Positions 49,536 through 63,281 of a DNA stretch of 64,000 nucleotides are shown in pieces. The position numbers and the translations under genes are program-made. Numbering within the stretch: position 1 is the stretch's first letter; each line of letters opens with the position of its first letter. Origin of the DNA: Prosopocoilus inquinatus (Eukaryota > Arthropoda > Insecta > Coleoptera > Lucanidae); the NCBI GenBank assembly GCA_036172665.1, contig JAYKNF010000030.1, forward strand, positions 186,001-250,000. Reading direction: 5' to 3'. The notes beneath the pieces are model-generated. The model worked only from the letters and a program-made list of their open reading frames with translations. It searched no databases and was not told the DNA's origin.

Positions 49536-49685
49536 ACTATTTCCAGCTTCTGCTGCGTCCGAGAACTTCGTACTTCAAATAAAAAGTTACTGGAGTCCAT
49601 CGTAACGTCAAATAATATGATAGATAAGTAAGGATCGATTAGATACAACACAGGAACAACGCTAATACGTGTTATTTCGTTCAAA
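49536..49685 (+). repeat. 150-bp monomer (1-bp insertion)
   Basis: It reads TCAAATAAAAAGTTAC where the usual form is TCAAATCAAAGTTAC. This is the only insertion monomer in the window. It also creates an AATAAA hexamer, which I regard as incidental. Confidence 0.93.
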
Positions 49686-50728
49686 ACTATTTCCAGCTTC
49701 TGCTGCGTCCGAGAACTTCGTATCTCCCATCGGAGTTACTGGAGTCCATCGTAACGTCAAATAACAAGATAGATAAGTAAGGGTCGATTAGGTACATCAC
49801 AGGAACAACGCTAACACGTGTTATTTCGTTCAAAACTATTTCCAGCTTCTGCTGCGTCCGAGAACTTCGTATCTCCCATCGGAGTTACTGGAGTCCATTG
49901 TAACGTCAAATAACAAGATAGATAAGTAAGGGTCGATTAGATACATCACAGGAACAACGCTAACACGTGTTATTTCGTTCAAAACTATTTCCAGCTTCTG
50001 CTGCGTCCGAGAACATCGTATCTCAAATCAAAGTTACTGGAGTCCATCGTAACGTCAAATAACAAGATAGATAAGTAAGGGTCGATTAGGTACATCACAG
50101 GAACAACGCTAACACGTGTTATTTCGTTCAAAACTATTTCCAGCTTCTGCTGCGTCCGAGAGCTTCGTATCTCAAATCAAAGTTACTGCAGTCCATCGTA
50201 ACGTCAAATAACAAGATAGATAAGTAAGGATCGATTAGATACATCACAGGAACAACGCTAATACGTGTTGTTTCGTTCAAAACTATTTCCAGCTTCTGCT
50301 GCGTCCGAAAACTTCGTATCTCAAATCAAAGTTACTGGAGTCCATCGTAACGTCAAATAACAAGATAGATAAGTAAGGATCGATTAGATACATCACAGGA
50401 ACAACGCTAATACGTGTTGTTTCGTTCAAAACTATTTCCAGCTTCTGCTGCGTCCGAGAAATTCGTATCTCACATCGGAGTTACTGGAGTCCATTGTAAC
50501 GTCAAATAACAAGATAGATAAGTAAGGGTCGATCAGATACATCACAGGAACAACGCTAACATGTGTTATTTCGTTCAAAACTATTTCCAGCTTCTGCTGC
50601 GTCCGAAAACTTCGTATCTCACATCAGAGTTACTGGAGTCCATCGTAATGTCAAATAACATGATAGATATGTAAGGATCGATTAGATACATCACAGGAAC
50701 AACGCTAATACGTGTTATTTCGTTCAAA

Positions 50729-50825
50729 ACTATTTCCAGCTTCTGCAGCGTCCGAGAACTTCGTACTTCAAATCAAAGTTACATACATCACAGGAACAAC
50801 GCTAATAGGTGTTATTTCGTTCAAA
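50729..50825 (+). repeat. 97-bp deletion monomer, lineage 3 (second 33-monomer copy)
   Basis: It is the counterpart of 45916 at +4,813 bp, sharing GTTACATAC. It lies only 1,290 bp after 49439, the closest pair of scars in the window. Confidence 0.96.
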
Positions 50826-52613
50826 ACTATTTCCAGCTTCTGCTGCGTCCGAGAACTTCGTACTTCAAATCAAAGTTACTGGAGTCCATCGTAACGTCAA
50901 ATAATATGATAGATAAGAAAGGATCGATTAGATACAACACAGGAACAACGCTAATACGTGTTATTTCGTTCAAAACTATTTCCAGCTTCTGCTGCGTCCG
51001 AGAACTTCGTATCTCCCATCGGAGTTACTGGAGTCCATCGTAACGTCAAATAACAAGATAGATAAGTAAGGGTCGATCAGGTACATCACAGGAACAACGC
51101 TAACACGTGTTATTTCGTTCAAAACTATTTCCAGCTTCTGCTGCGTCCGAGAACTTCGTATCTCAAATCAAAGTTACTGCAGTCCATCGTAACGTCAAAT
51201 AACAAGATAGATAAGTAAGGATCGATTAGATACATCACAGGAACAACGCTAATACGTGTTGTTTCGTTCAAAACTATTTCCAGCTTCTGCTGCGTCCGAA
51301 AACTTCGTATCTCAAATCAAAGTTACTGGAGTCCATCGTAACGTCAAATAACAAGATAGATAAGTAAGGATCGATTAGATACATCACAGGAACAACGCCA
51401 ATACGTGTTGTTTCGTTCAAAACTATTTCCAGCTTCTGCTGCGTCCGAAAACTTCGTATCTCAAATCAAAGTTACTGGAGTCCATCGTAACGTCAAATAA
51501 CAAGATAGATAAGTAAGGATCGATTAGATACATCACAGGAACAACGCTAATACGTTTTATTTCGTTCAAAAATATTTCCAGCTTCTGCTGCGTCCGAGAA
51601 CTTCATACTTCAAATCAAAGTTACTGGAGTCCATCGTAACGTCAAATAATATGATAGATAAGTAAGGATCGATTAGATACAACACAGGAACAACGCTAAT
51701 ACGTGTTGTTTCGTTCAAAACTATTTCCAGCTTCTGCTGCGTCCGAGAACATCTTATCTCAAATCAAAGTTACTGGAGTCCATCGTAACGTCAAATAACA
51801 AGATAGATAAGTAAGGATCGATTAGATACCTCACATTAACAACGCTAATACGTGTTGTTTCGTTCAAAACTATTTCCAGCTTCTGCTGCGTCCGAGAAAT
51901 TCGTATCTCACATCGGAGTTACTGGAGTCCATTGTAAGGTCAAATAACAAGATAGATAAGTAAGGATCGATTAGATACATCACATTAACAACGCTAATAC
52001 GTGTTGTTTCGTTCAAAACTATTTCCAGCTTCTGCTGCGTCCGAGAAATTCGTATCTCACATCGGAGTTACTGGAGTCCATTGTAACGTCAAATAACAAG
52101 ATAGATAAGTAAGGGTCGATTAGATACATCACAGGAACAACGCTAACACGTGTTATTTCGTTCAAAACTATTTCCAGCTTCTGCTGCGTCCGAGAACTTC
52201 GTATCTCAAATCAAAGTTACTGGAGTCCATCGTAACGTCAAATAACAAGATAGATAAGTAAGGATCGATTAGATACATCAAAGGAACAACGCTAATACGT
52301 GTTATTTCGTTCTAAACTATTTCCAGCTTCTGCTGCGTCCGAGAACTTCGTATCTCCCATCGGAGTTACTGGAGTCCATCGTAACGTCAAATAACAAGAT
52401 AGATAAGTAAGGATCGATTAGATACATCACAGGAACGACGCTAATACGTGTTGTTTCGTTCGAAACTATTTCCAGCTTCTGCTGCGTGCGAAAACATCGT
52501 ATCTCACATCGGAGTTACTGGAGTCCATTGTAACGTCAAATAACAAGATAGATAAGTAAGGGTCGATTAGATACATCACAGGAACAACGCTAACACATGT
52601 TATTTCGTTCAAA

Positions 52614-52761
52614 ACTATTTCCAGCTTCTGCTGCGTCCGAGAACTTCGTATCTCAAATCTAAGTTACTGGAGTCCATCGTAACGTCAAATAACAAGATAG
52701 TAAGTAAGGATCGATTAGATACATCACAGGAACAACGCTAATACGTGTTGTTTCGTTCAAA
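52614..52761 (+). repeat. 148-bp monomer, second 33-monomer copy
   Basis: It is the counterpart of 47801 at +4,813 bp, sharing the 1-bp deletion and the CACATGTTATTTCG lead-in. This independently confirms the block duplication. Confidence 0.93.
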
Positions 52762-55592
52762 ACTATTTCCAGCTTCTGCTGCGTCCGAGAAATTCGTATC
52801 TCACATCGGAGTTACTGGAGTCCATTGTAACGTCAAATAACAAGATAGATAAGTAAGGGTCGATTAGATACATCACAGGAACAACGCTAACACGTGTTAT
52901 TTCGTTCAAAACTATTTCCAGTTTCTGCTGCGTCCGAGAACTTCGTATCTCACATCAAAGTTACTGGAGTCCATCGTAACGTCAAATAACAAGATAGATA
53001 AGTAAGGATCGAATAGATACAACACAGGAACAACGCTAATACGTGTTGTTTCGTTCAAAACTATTTCCAGCTTCTGCTGCGTCCGAAAACATCGTATCTC
53101 ACATCAGAGTTACTGGAGTCCATCGTAACGTCAAATAACAAGATAGATAAGTAAGGATCGATTGGATACATCACAGGAACAACGCTAATACGTTTTATTT
53201 CGTTCAAAACTATTTCCAGCTTCTGCTGCGTCCGAGAACTTCGTACTTCAAATCAAAGTTACTGGAGTCCATCGTAACGTCAAATAATATAATAGATAAG
53301 TAAGGATCGATTAGATACATCACAGGAACAACGCTAATACGTTTTATTTCGTTCAAATCTATTTCCAGCTTCTGCTGCGTCCGAGAACTTCGTACTTCAA
53401 ATCAAAGTTACTGGAGTCCATCGTAACGTCAAATAATATGATAGATAAGTAAGGATCGATTAGATACAACACAGGAACAACGCTAATACGTGTTGTTTCG
53501 TTCGAAACTATTTCCAGCTTCTGCTGCGTCCGAGAATTTCGTATCTCAAATCAAAGTTACTGGAGTACATCGTAACGTCAAATAACAAGATAGATAAGTA
53601 AGGATCGATTAGATACATCATATTAACAACGCTAATACGTGTTATTTCGTTCGAAACTATTTCCAGCTTCTGCTGCGTCCGAAAACTTCGTATCTCACAT
53701 CAGAGTTACTGGAGTCCATCGTAACGTCAAATAACAAGATAGATAAGTAAGGATCGATTAGATACATCACAGGAACAACGCTAATACGTGTTGTTTCGTT
53801 CAAAACTATTTCCAGCTTCTGCTGCGTCCGAAAACTTCGTATCTCACATCGGAGTTACTGGAGTCCATTGTAACGTCAAATAACAAGATAGATAAGTAAG
53901 GGTCGATTAGATACATCACAGGAATAACGCTAACACGTGTTATTTCGTTCAAAACTATTTCCAGCTTCTGCTGCGTCCGAGAACTTCGTACTTCAAATCA
54001 AAGTTACTGGAGTCCATCGTAACGTCAAATAATATGATAGATAAGTAAGGATAGATTAGATACAACACAGGAACAACGTTAATACGTGTTATTTCGTTCT
54101 AAACTATTTCCAGCTTCTGCTGCGTCCGAGAAATTCGTATCTCACATCGGAGTTACTGGAGTCCATTGTAACGTCAAATAACAAGATAGATAAGTAAGGG
54201 TCGATTAGATACATCACAGGAACAACGCTAAAACGTGTTATTTCGTTCAAAACTATTCCCAGCTTCTGCTGCGTCCGAGAATTTCGTACTTCAAATCAAA
54301 GTTACTGGAGTCCATCGTAATGTCAAATAACAAGATAGATAAGTAAGGGTCGATTAGATACATCACAGGAACAACGCTAACACGTGCTATTTCGTTCAAA
54401 ACTATTTCCAGCTTCTGCTGCGTCCGAGAACATCTTATCTCAAATCAAAGTTACTGGAGTCCATCGTTACGTCAAATAACAAGATAGATAAGTAAGGATC
54501 GATTAGATACATCACAGGAACAACGCCAATACGTGTTGTTTCGTTCAAAACTATTTCCAGCTTCTGCTGCGTCCGAGAACTTCGTACTTCAAATCAAAGT
54601 TACTGGAGTCCATCGTAACGTCAAATAATATGATAGATAAGTAAGGATAGATTAGATACAACACAGGAACAACGTTAATACGTGTTATTTCGTTCTAAAC
54701 TATTTCCAGCTTCTGCTGCGTCCGAGAAATTCGTATCTCACATCGGAGTTACTGGAGTCCATTGTAACGTCAAATAACAAGATAGATAAGTAAGGGTCGA
54801 TTAGATACATCACAGGAACAACGCTAACACGTGTTATTTCGTTCAAAACTATTTCCAGCTTCTGCTGCGTCCGAGAACATCGTATCTCAAATCAAAGTTA
54901 CTGGAGTCCATCGTAACGTCAAATAACAAGATAGATAAGTAAGGATCGATTAGATACATCACAGGAACAACGCTAATACGTGTTATTTCGTTCTAAACTA
55001 TTTCCAGCTTCTGCTGCGTCCGAGAACTTCGTATCTCCCATCGGAGTTACTGGAGTCCATCGTAACGTCAAATAACAAGATAGATAAGTAAGGGTCGATT
55101 AGGTACATCACAGGAACAACGCTAACACGTGTTATTTCGTTCAAAACTATTTCCAGCTTCTGCTGCGTCCGAGAGCTTCGTATCTCAAATCAAAGTTACT
55201 GCAGTCCATCGTAACGTCAAATAACAAGATAGATAAGTAAGGATCGATTAGATACATCACAGGAACAACGCTAATACGTGTTGTTTCGTTCAAAACTATT
55301 TCCAGCTTCTGCTGCGTCCGAAAACTTCGTATCTCAAATCAAAGTTACTGGAGTCCATCGTAACGTCAAATAACAAGATAGATAAGTAAGGATCGATTAG
55401 ATACATCACAGGAACAACGCTAATACGTGTTGTTTCGTTCAAAACTATTTCCAGCTTCTGCTGCGTCCGAAAACTTCGTATCTCACATCAGAGTTACTGG
55501 AGTCCATCGTAATGTCAAATAACATGATAGATATGTAAGGATCGATTAGATACATCACAGGAACAACGCTAATACGTGTTATTTCGTTCAAA

Positions 55593-55689
55593 ACTATTTC
55601 CAGCTTCTGCAGCGTCCGAGAACTTCGTACTTCAAATCAAAGTTAGATACATCACAGGAACAACGCTAATAGGTGTTATTTCGTTCAAA
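55593..55689 (+). repeat. 97-bp deletion monomer, lineage 4
   Basis: It is the counterpart of 49439 at +6,154 bp. The next monomer has AAATAAAAG (C-to-A only), so the extra A at 49439's neighbour arose after the C-to-A change. Confidence 0.96.
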
Positions 55690-57775
55690 ACTATTTCCAG
55701 CTTCTGCTGCGTCCGAGAACTTCGTACTTCAAATAAAAGTTACTGGAGTCCATCGTAACGTCAAATAATATGATAGATAAGTAAGGATCGATTAGATACA
55801 ACACAGGAACAACGCTAATACGTGTTATTTCGTTCAAAACTATTTCCAGCTTCTGCTGCGTCCGAGAACTTCGTATCTCCCATCGGAGTTACTGGAGTCC
55901 ATCGTAACGTCAAATAACAAGATAGATAAGTAAGGGTCGATTAGGTACATCACAGGAACAACGCTAACACGTGTTATTTCGTTCAAAACTATTTCCAGCT
56001 TCTGCTGCGTCCGAGAACTTCGTATCTCAAATCAAAGTTACTGCAGTCCATCGTAACGTCAAATAACAAGATAGATAAGTAAGGATCGATTAGATACATC
56101 ACAGGAACAACGCTAATACGTGTTGTTTCGTTCAAAACTATTTCCAGCTTCTGCTGCGTCCGAAAACTTCGTATCTCAAATCAAAGTTACTGGAGTCCAT
56201 CGTAACGTCAAATAACAAGATAGATAAGTAAGGATCGATTAGATACATCACAGGAACAACGCCAATACGTGTTGTTTCGTTCAAAACTATTTCCAGCTTC
56301 TGCTGCGTCCGAAAACTTCGTATCTCAAATCAAAGTTACTGGAGTCCATCGTAACGTCAAATAACAAGATAGATAAGTAAGGATCGATTAGATACATCAC
56401 AGGAACAACGCTAATACGTTTTATTTCGTTCAAAAATATTTCCAGCTTCTGCTGCGTCCGAGAACTTCATACTTCAAATCAAAGTTACTGGAGTCCATCG
56501 TAACGTCAAATAATATGATAGATAAGTAAGGATCGATTAGATACAACACAGGAACAACGCTAATACGTGTTGTTTCGTTCAAAACTATTTCCAGCTTCTG
56601 CTGCGTCCGAGAACATCTTATCTCAAATCAAAGTTACTGGAGTCCATCGTAACGTCAAATAACAAGATAGATAAGTAAGGATCGATTAGATACATCACAT
56701 TAACAACGCTAATACGTGTTGTTTCGTTCAAAACTATTTCCAGCTTCTGCTGCGTCCGAGAAATTCGTATCTCACATCGGAGTTACTGGAGTCCATTGTA
56801 AGGTCAAATAACAAGATAGATAAGTAAGGGTCGATTAGATACATCACAGGAACAACGCTAACACGTGTTATTTCGTTCAAAACTATTTCCAGCTTCTGCT
56901 GCGTCCGAGAACTTCGTATCTCAAATCAAAGTTACTGGAGTCCATCGTAACGTCAAATAACAAGATAGATAAGTAAGGATCGATTAGATACATCAAAGGA
57001 ACAACGCTAATACGTGTTATTTCGTTCTAAACTATTTCCAGCTTCTGCTGCGTCCGAGAACTTCGTATCTCCCATCGGAGTTACTGGAGTCCATCGTAAC
57101 GTCAAATAACAAGATAGATAAGTAAGGATCGATTAGATACATCACAGGAACGACGCTAATACGTGTTGTTTCGTTCGAAACTATTTCCAGCTTCTGCTGC
57201 GTCCGAAAACATCGTATCTCACATCGGAGTTACTGGAGTCCATTGTAACGTCAAATAACAAGATAGATAAGTAAGGGTCGATTAGATACATCACAGGAAC
57301 AACGCTAACACGTGTTATTTCGTTCAAAACTATTTCCAGCTTCTGCTGCGTCCGAGAACTTCGTATCTCAAATCTAAGTTACTGGAGTCCATCGTAACGT
57401 CAAATAACAAGATAGATAAGTAAGGATCGATTAGATATATCACAGGAACAACGCTAATACGTGTTGTTTCGTTCAAAACTATTTCCAGCTTCTGCTGCGT
57501 CCGAGAAATTCGTATCTCACATCGGAGTTACTGGAGTCCATTGTAACGTCAAATAACAAGATAGATAAGTAAGGGTCGATTAGATACATCACAGGAACAA
57601 CGCTAACACGTGTTATTTCGTTCAAAACTATTTCCAGCTTCTGCTGCGTCCGAGAACATCGTATCTCAAATCAAAGTTACTGGAGTCCATCGTAACGTCA
57701 AATAACAAGATAGATAAGTAAGGATCGATTAGATACATCACAGGAACAACGCTAATACGTGTTATTTCGTTCAAA

Positions 57776-57872
57776 ACTATTTCCAGCTTCTGCAGCGTCC
57801 GAGAACTTCGTACTTCAAATCAAAGTTAGATACATCACAGGAACAACGCTAATAGGTGTTATTTCGTTCAAA
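57776..57872 (+). repeat. 97-bp deletion monomer, lineage 5
   Basis: This scar is not preceded by the usual GTAATGTC monomer but by a GAGAACATCG monomer with AACAAGATAG, and is followed by TTACCGG. Its neighbourhood therefore results from a separate recombination. Confidence 0.96.
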
Positions 57873-60800
57873 ACTATTTCCAGCTTCTGCAGCGTCCGAG
57901 AACTTCGTACTTCAAATCAAAGTTACCGGAGTCCATCGTAACGTCAAATAATATGATAGATAAGTAAGGATCGATTAGATACAACACAGGAACAACGCTA
58001 ATACGTGTTATTTCGTTCAAAACTATTTCCAGCTTCTGCTGCGTCCGAGAACTTCGTATCTCCCATCGGAGTTACTGGAGTCCATCGTAACGTCAAATAA
58101 CAAGATAGATAAGTAAGGGTCGATTAGGTACATCACAGGAACAACGCTAACAAGTGTTATTTCGTTCAAAACTATTTCCAGCTTCTGCTGCGTCCGAGAA
58201 CTTCGTATCTCAAATCAAAGTTACTGCAGTCCATCGTAACGTCAAATAACAAGATAGATAAGTAAGGATCGATTAGATACATCACAGGAACAACGCTAAT
58301 ACGTGTTGTTTCGTTCAAAACTATTTCCAGCTTCTGCTGCGTCCGAAAACTTCGTATCTCAAATCAAAGTTACTGGAGTCCATCGTAACGTCAAATAACA
58401 AGATAGATAAGTAAGGATCGATTAGATACATCACAGGAACAACGCCAATAGGTGTTGTTTCGTTCAAAACTATTTCCAGCTTCTGCTGCGTCCGAAAACT
58501 TCGTATCTCAAATCAAAGTTACTGGAGTCCATCGTAACGTCAAATAACAAGATAGATAAGTAAGGATCGATTAGATACATCACAGGAACAACGCTAATAC
58601 GTTTTATTTCGTTCAAAAATATTTCCAGCTTCTGCTGCGTCCGAGAACTTCGTACTTCAAATCAAAGTTACTGGAGTCCATCGTAACGTCAAATAATATG
58701 ATAGATAAGTAAGGATCGATTAGATACAACACAGGAACAACGCTAATACGTGTTGTTTCGTTCAAAACTATTTCCAGCTTCTGCTGCGTCCGAGAACATC
58801 TTATCTCAAATCAAAGTTACTGGAGTCCATCGTAACGTCAAATAACAAGATAGATAAGTAAGGATCGATTAGATACATCACATTAACAACGCTAATACGT
58901 GTTGTTTCGTTCAAAACTATTTCCAGCTTCTGCTGCGTCCGAGAAATTCGTATCTCACATCGGAGTTACTGGAGTCCATTGTAACGTCAAATAACAAGAT
59001 AGATAAGTAAGGGTCGATTAGATACATCACAGGAACAACGCTAACACGTGTTATTTCGTTCAAAACTATTTCCAGCTTCTGCTGCGTCCGAGAACTTCGT
59101 ATCTCAAATCAAAGTTACTGGAGTCCATCGTAACGTCAAATAACAAGATAGATAAGTAAGGATCGATTAGATACATCAAAGGAACAACGCTAATACGTGT
59201 TATTTCGTTCTAAACTATTTCCAGCTTCTGCTGCGTCCGAGAACTTCGTATCTCCCATCGGAGTTACTGGAGTCCATCGTAACGTCAAATAACAAGATAG
59301 ATAAGTAAGGATCGATTAGATACATCACAGGAACGACGCTAATACGTGTTGTTTCGCTCGAAACTATTTCCAGCTTCTGCTGCGTCCGAAAACATCGTAT
59401 CTCACATCGGAGTTACTGGAGTCCATTGTAACGTCAAATAACAAGATAGATAAGTAAGGGTCGATTAGATACATCACAGGAACAACGCTAACACGTGTTA
59501 TTTCGTTCAAAACTATTTCCAGCTTCTGCTGCGTCCGAGAACTTCGTATCTCAAATCTAAGTTACTGGAGTCCATCGTAACGTCAAATAACAAGATAGAT
59601 AAGTAAGGATCGATTAGATACATCACAGGAACAACGCTAATACGTGTTGTTTCGTTCAAAACTATTTCCAGCTTCTGCTGCGTCCGAGAAATTCGTATCT
59701 CACATCGGAGTTACTGGAGTCCATCGTAACGTCAAATAACAAGATAGATAAGTAAGGATCGATTGGATACATCACAGGAACAACGCTAATACGTTTTATT
59801 TCGTTCAAAACTATTTCCAGCTTCTGCTGCGTCCGAGAACTTCTTACTTCAAATCAAAGTTACTGGAGTCCATCGTAACGTCAAATAATATAATAGATAA
59901 GTAAGGATCGATTAGATACATCACAGGAACAACGCTAATACGTTTTATTTCGTTCAAATCTATTTCCAGCTTCTGCTGCGTCCGAGAACTTCGTACTTCA
60001 AATCAAAGTTACTGGAGTCCATCGTAACGTCAAATAATATGATAGATAAGTAAGGTTCGATTAGATACAACACAGGAACAACGCTAATACGTGTTATTTC
60101 GTTCAAAACTATTTCCAGCTTCTGCTGCGTCCGAGAACTTCGTATCTCCCATCGGAGTTACTGGAGTCCATCGTAACGTCAAATAACAAGATAGATAAGT
60201 AAGGGTCGATTAGGTACATCACAGGAACAACGCTAACACGTGTTATTTCGTTCAAAACTATTTCCAGCTTCTGCTGCGTCCGAGAACATCGTATCTCAAA
60301 TCAAAGTTACTGGAGTCCATCGTAACGTCAAATAACAAGATAGATAAGTAAGGATCGATTAGATACATCACAGGAACAACGCTAATACGTGTTATTTCGT
60401 TCTAAACTATTTCCAGCTTCTGCTGCGTCCGAGAACTTCGTATCTCCCATCGGAGTTACTGGAGTCCATCGTAACGTCAAATAACAAGATAGATAAGTAA
60501 GGGTCGATTAGGTACATCACAGGAACAACGCTAACACGTGTTATTTCGTTCAAAACTATTTCCAGCTTCTGCTGCGTCCGAGAGCTTCGTATCTCAAATC
60601 AAAGTTACTGCAGTCCATCGTAACGTCAAATAACAAGATAGATAAGTAAGGATCGATTAGATACATCACAGGAACAACGCTAATACGTGTTGTTTCGTTC
60701 AAAACTATTTCCAGCTTCTGCTGCGTCCGAAAACTTCGTATCTCAAATCAAAGTTACTGGAGTCCATCGTAACGTCAAATAACAAGATAGATAAGTAAGG

Positions 60801-61001
60801 ATCGATTAGATACATCACAGGAACAACGCTAATACGTGTTGTTTCGTTCAAAACTATTTCCAGCTTCTGCTGCGTCCGAAAACTTCGTATCTCACATCAG
60901 AGTTACTGGAGTCCATCGTAATGTCAAATAACATGATAGATATGTAAGGATCGATTAGATACATCACAGGAACAACGCTAATACGTGTTATTTCGTTCAA
61001 A

Positions 61002-61098
61002 ACTATTTCCAGCTTCTGCAGCGTCCGAGAACTTCGTACTTCAAATCAAAGTTAGATACATCACAGGAACAACGCTAATAGGTGTTATTTCGTTCAAA
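61002..61098 (+). repeat. 97-bp deletion monomer, lineage 4 (second 37-monomer copy)
   Basis: It is the counterpart of 55593 at +5,409 bp, followed by the same AAATAAAAG. Confidence 0.96.
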
Positions 61099-63184
61099 AC
61101 TATTTCCAGCTTCTGCTGCGTCCGAGAACTTCGTACTTCAAATAAAAGTTACTGGAGTCCATCGTAACGTCAAATAATATGATAGATAAGTAAGGATCGA
61201 TTAGATACAACACAGGAACAACGCTAATACGTGTTATTTCGTTCAAAACTATTTCCAGCTTCTGCTGCGTCCGAGAACTTCGTATCTCCCATCGGAGTTA
61301 CTGGAGTCCATCGTAACGTCAAATAACAAGATAGATAAGTAAGGGTCGATTAGGTACATCACAGGAACAACGCTAACACGTGTTATTTCGTTCAAAACTA
61401 TTTCCAGCTTCTGCTGCGTCCGAGAACTTCGTATCTCAAATCAAAGTTACTGCAGTCCATCGTAACGTCAAATAACAAGATAGATAAGTAAGGATCGATT
61501 AGATACATCACAGGAACAACGCTAATACGTGTTGTTTCGTTCAAAACTATTTCCAGCTTCTGCTGCGTCCGAAAACTTCGTATCTCAAATCAAAGTTACT
61601 GGAGTCCATCGTAACGTCAAATAACAAGATAGATAAGTAAGGATCGATTAGATACATCACAGGAACAACGCCAATACGTGTTGTTTCGTTCAAAACTATT
61701 TCCAGCTTCTGCTGCGTCCGAAAACTTCGTATCTCAAATCAAAGTTACTGGAGTCCATCGTAACGTCAAATAACAAGATAGATAAGTAAGGATCGATTAG
61801 ATACATCACAGGAACAACGCTAATACGTTTTATTTCGTTCAAAAATATTTCCAGCTTCTGCTGCGTCCGAGAACTTCATACTTCAAATCAAAGTTACTGG
61901 AGTCCATCGTAACGTCAAATAATATGATAGATAAGTAAGGATCGATTAGATACAACACAGGAACAACGCTAATACGTGTTGTTTCGTTCAAAACTATTTC
62001 CAGCTTCTGCTGCGTCCGAGAACATCTTATCTCAAATCAAAGTTACTGGAGTCCATCGTAACGTCAAATAACAAGATAGATAAGTAAGGATCGATTAGAT
62101 ACATCACATTAACAACGCTAATACGTGTTGTTTCGTTCAAAACTATTTCCAGCTTCTGCTGCGTCCGAGAAATTCGTATCTCACATCGGAGTTACTGGAG
62201 TCCATTGTAACGTCAAATAACAAGATAGATAAGTAAGGGTCGATTAGATACATCACAGGAACAACGCTAACACGTGTTATTTCGTTCAAAACTATTTCCA
62301 GCTTCTGCTGCGTCCGAGAACTTCGTATCTCAAATCAAAGTTACTGGAGTCCATCGTAACGTCAAATAACAAGATAGATAAGTAAGGATCGATTAGATAC
62401 ATCAAAGGAACAACGCTAATACGTGTTATTTCGTTCTAAACTATTTCCAGCTTCTGCTGCGTCCGAGAACTTCGTATCTCCCATCGGAGTTACTGGAGTC
62501 CATCGTAACGTCAAATAACAAGATAGATAAGTAAGGATCGATTAGATACATCACAGGAACGACGCTAATACGTGTTGTTTCGTTCGAAACTATTTCCAGC
62601 TTCTGCTGCGTCCGAAAACATCGTATCTCACATCGGAGTTACTGGAGTCCATTGTAACGTCAAATAACAAGATAGATAAGTAAGGGTCGATTAGATACAT
62701 CACAGGAACAACGCTAACACGTGTTATTTCGTTCAAAACTATTTCCAGCTTCTGCTGCGTCCGAGAACTTCGTATCTCAAATCTAAGTTACTGGAGTCCA
62801 TCGTAACGTCAAATAACAAGATAGATAAGTAAGGATCGATTAGATATATCACAGGAACAACGCTAATACGTGTTGTTTCGTTCAAAACTATTTCCAGCTT
62901 CTGCTGCGTCCGAGAAATTCGTATCTCACATCGGAGTTACTGGAGTCCATTGTAACGTCAAATAACAAGATAGATAAGTAAGGGTCGATTAGATACATCA
63001 CAGGAACAACGCTAACACGTGTTATTTCGTTCAAAACTATTTCCAGCTTCTGCTGCGTCCGAGAACATCGTATCTCAAATCAAAGTTACTGGAGTCCATC
63101 GTAACGTCAAATAACAAGATAGATAAGTAAGGATCGATTAGATACATCACAGGAACAACGCTAATACGTGTTATTTCGTTCAAA

Positions 63185-63281
63185 ACTATTTCCAGCTTCT
63201 GCAGCGTCCGAGAACTTCGTACTTCAAATCAAAGTTAGATACATCACAGGAACAACGCTAATAGGTGTTATTTCGTTCAAA
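63185..63281 (+). repeat. 97-bp deletion monomer, lineage 5 (second 37-monomer copy)
   Basis: It is the counterpart of 57776 at +5,409 bp, with the same unusual upstream monomer and TTACCGG downstream. Confidence 0.96.

Larger units (their letters stand above)
45085..49897 (+). repeat. 33-monomer block, first copy (4,813 bp)
   Basis: The interval between the shortened monomers at 45916 and 50729, which share a private scar base, is 4,813 bp: 33 x 149 minus two 52-bp deletions, with one 1-bp deletion and one 1-bp insertion cancelling. The end is set by the chimeric monomer at 49835, whose first half reads CCCATCGG and second half CCATTG. Private markers shared with the next copy include GTGCGAAAAC near 47,670, CACATGTTATTTCG near 47,780 and the 148-bp monomer at 47801. 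Confidence 0.88.
49898..56030 (+). repeat. Expanded second copy of the 33-monomer block (about 6,154 bp)
   Basis: This follows the first copy up to about 53,150, where the first copy passes directly to the CATATTAAC monomer while this one continues with ATTGGATAC, CGTTTTATTTCG, AATATAATAG and further monomers in the order seen near 541-1000. The alignment resumes at about 54,630. The net gain is nine monomers (1,341 bp), matching the change of offset from 4,813 to 6,154. Either the first copy lost nine monomers or this one kept or gained them; the similarity to the order in A favours loss from the first copy. Confidence 0.82.
54806..60214 (+). repeat. 37-monomer block duplication, first copy (5,409 bp)
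   Basis: Shortened monomers at 55593 and 57776 recur at 61002 and 63185, each 5,409 bp on (37 x 149 minus 104). The start lies within the monomer at 54699, since the base before GTACATCAC/ATACATCAC differs between the copies. This block overlaps the end of the expanded 33-monomer copy. Differences noticed from the second copy are TTCTGCAGCG for TTCTGCTGCG near 57,890 and AATAGGTG for AATACGTG near 58,449. Confidence 0.88.

Noticed and set aside
49575..49585. AATAAA polyadenylation signal
   Set aside because: It results from a private base change and insertion in one monomer, with no transcript evidence or neighbouring gene.
49422..49631. 69-codon plus-strand frame
   Set aside because: It is the same spurious frame extended by the 1-bp insertion in the next monomer.
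49478..49684. 68-codon minus-strand frame
   Set aside because: It lies antisense to the satellite and is opened only by the same insertion; no comparable frame is open at the other scars.
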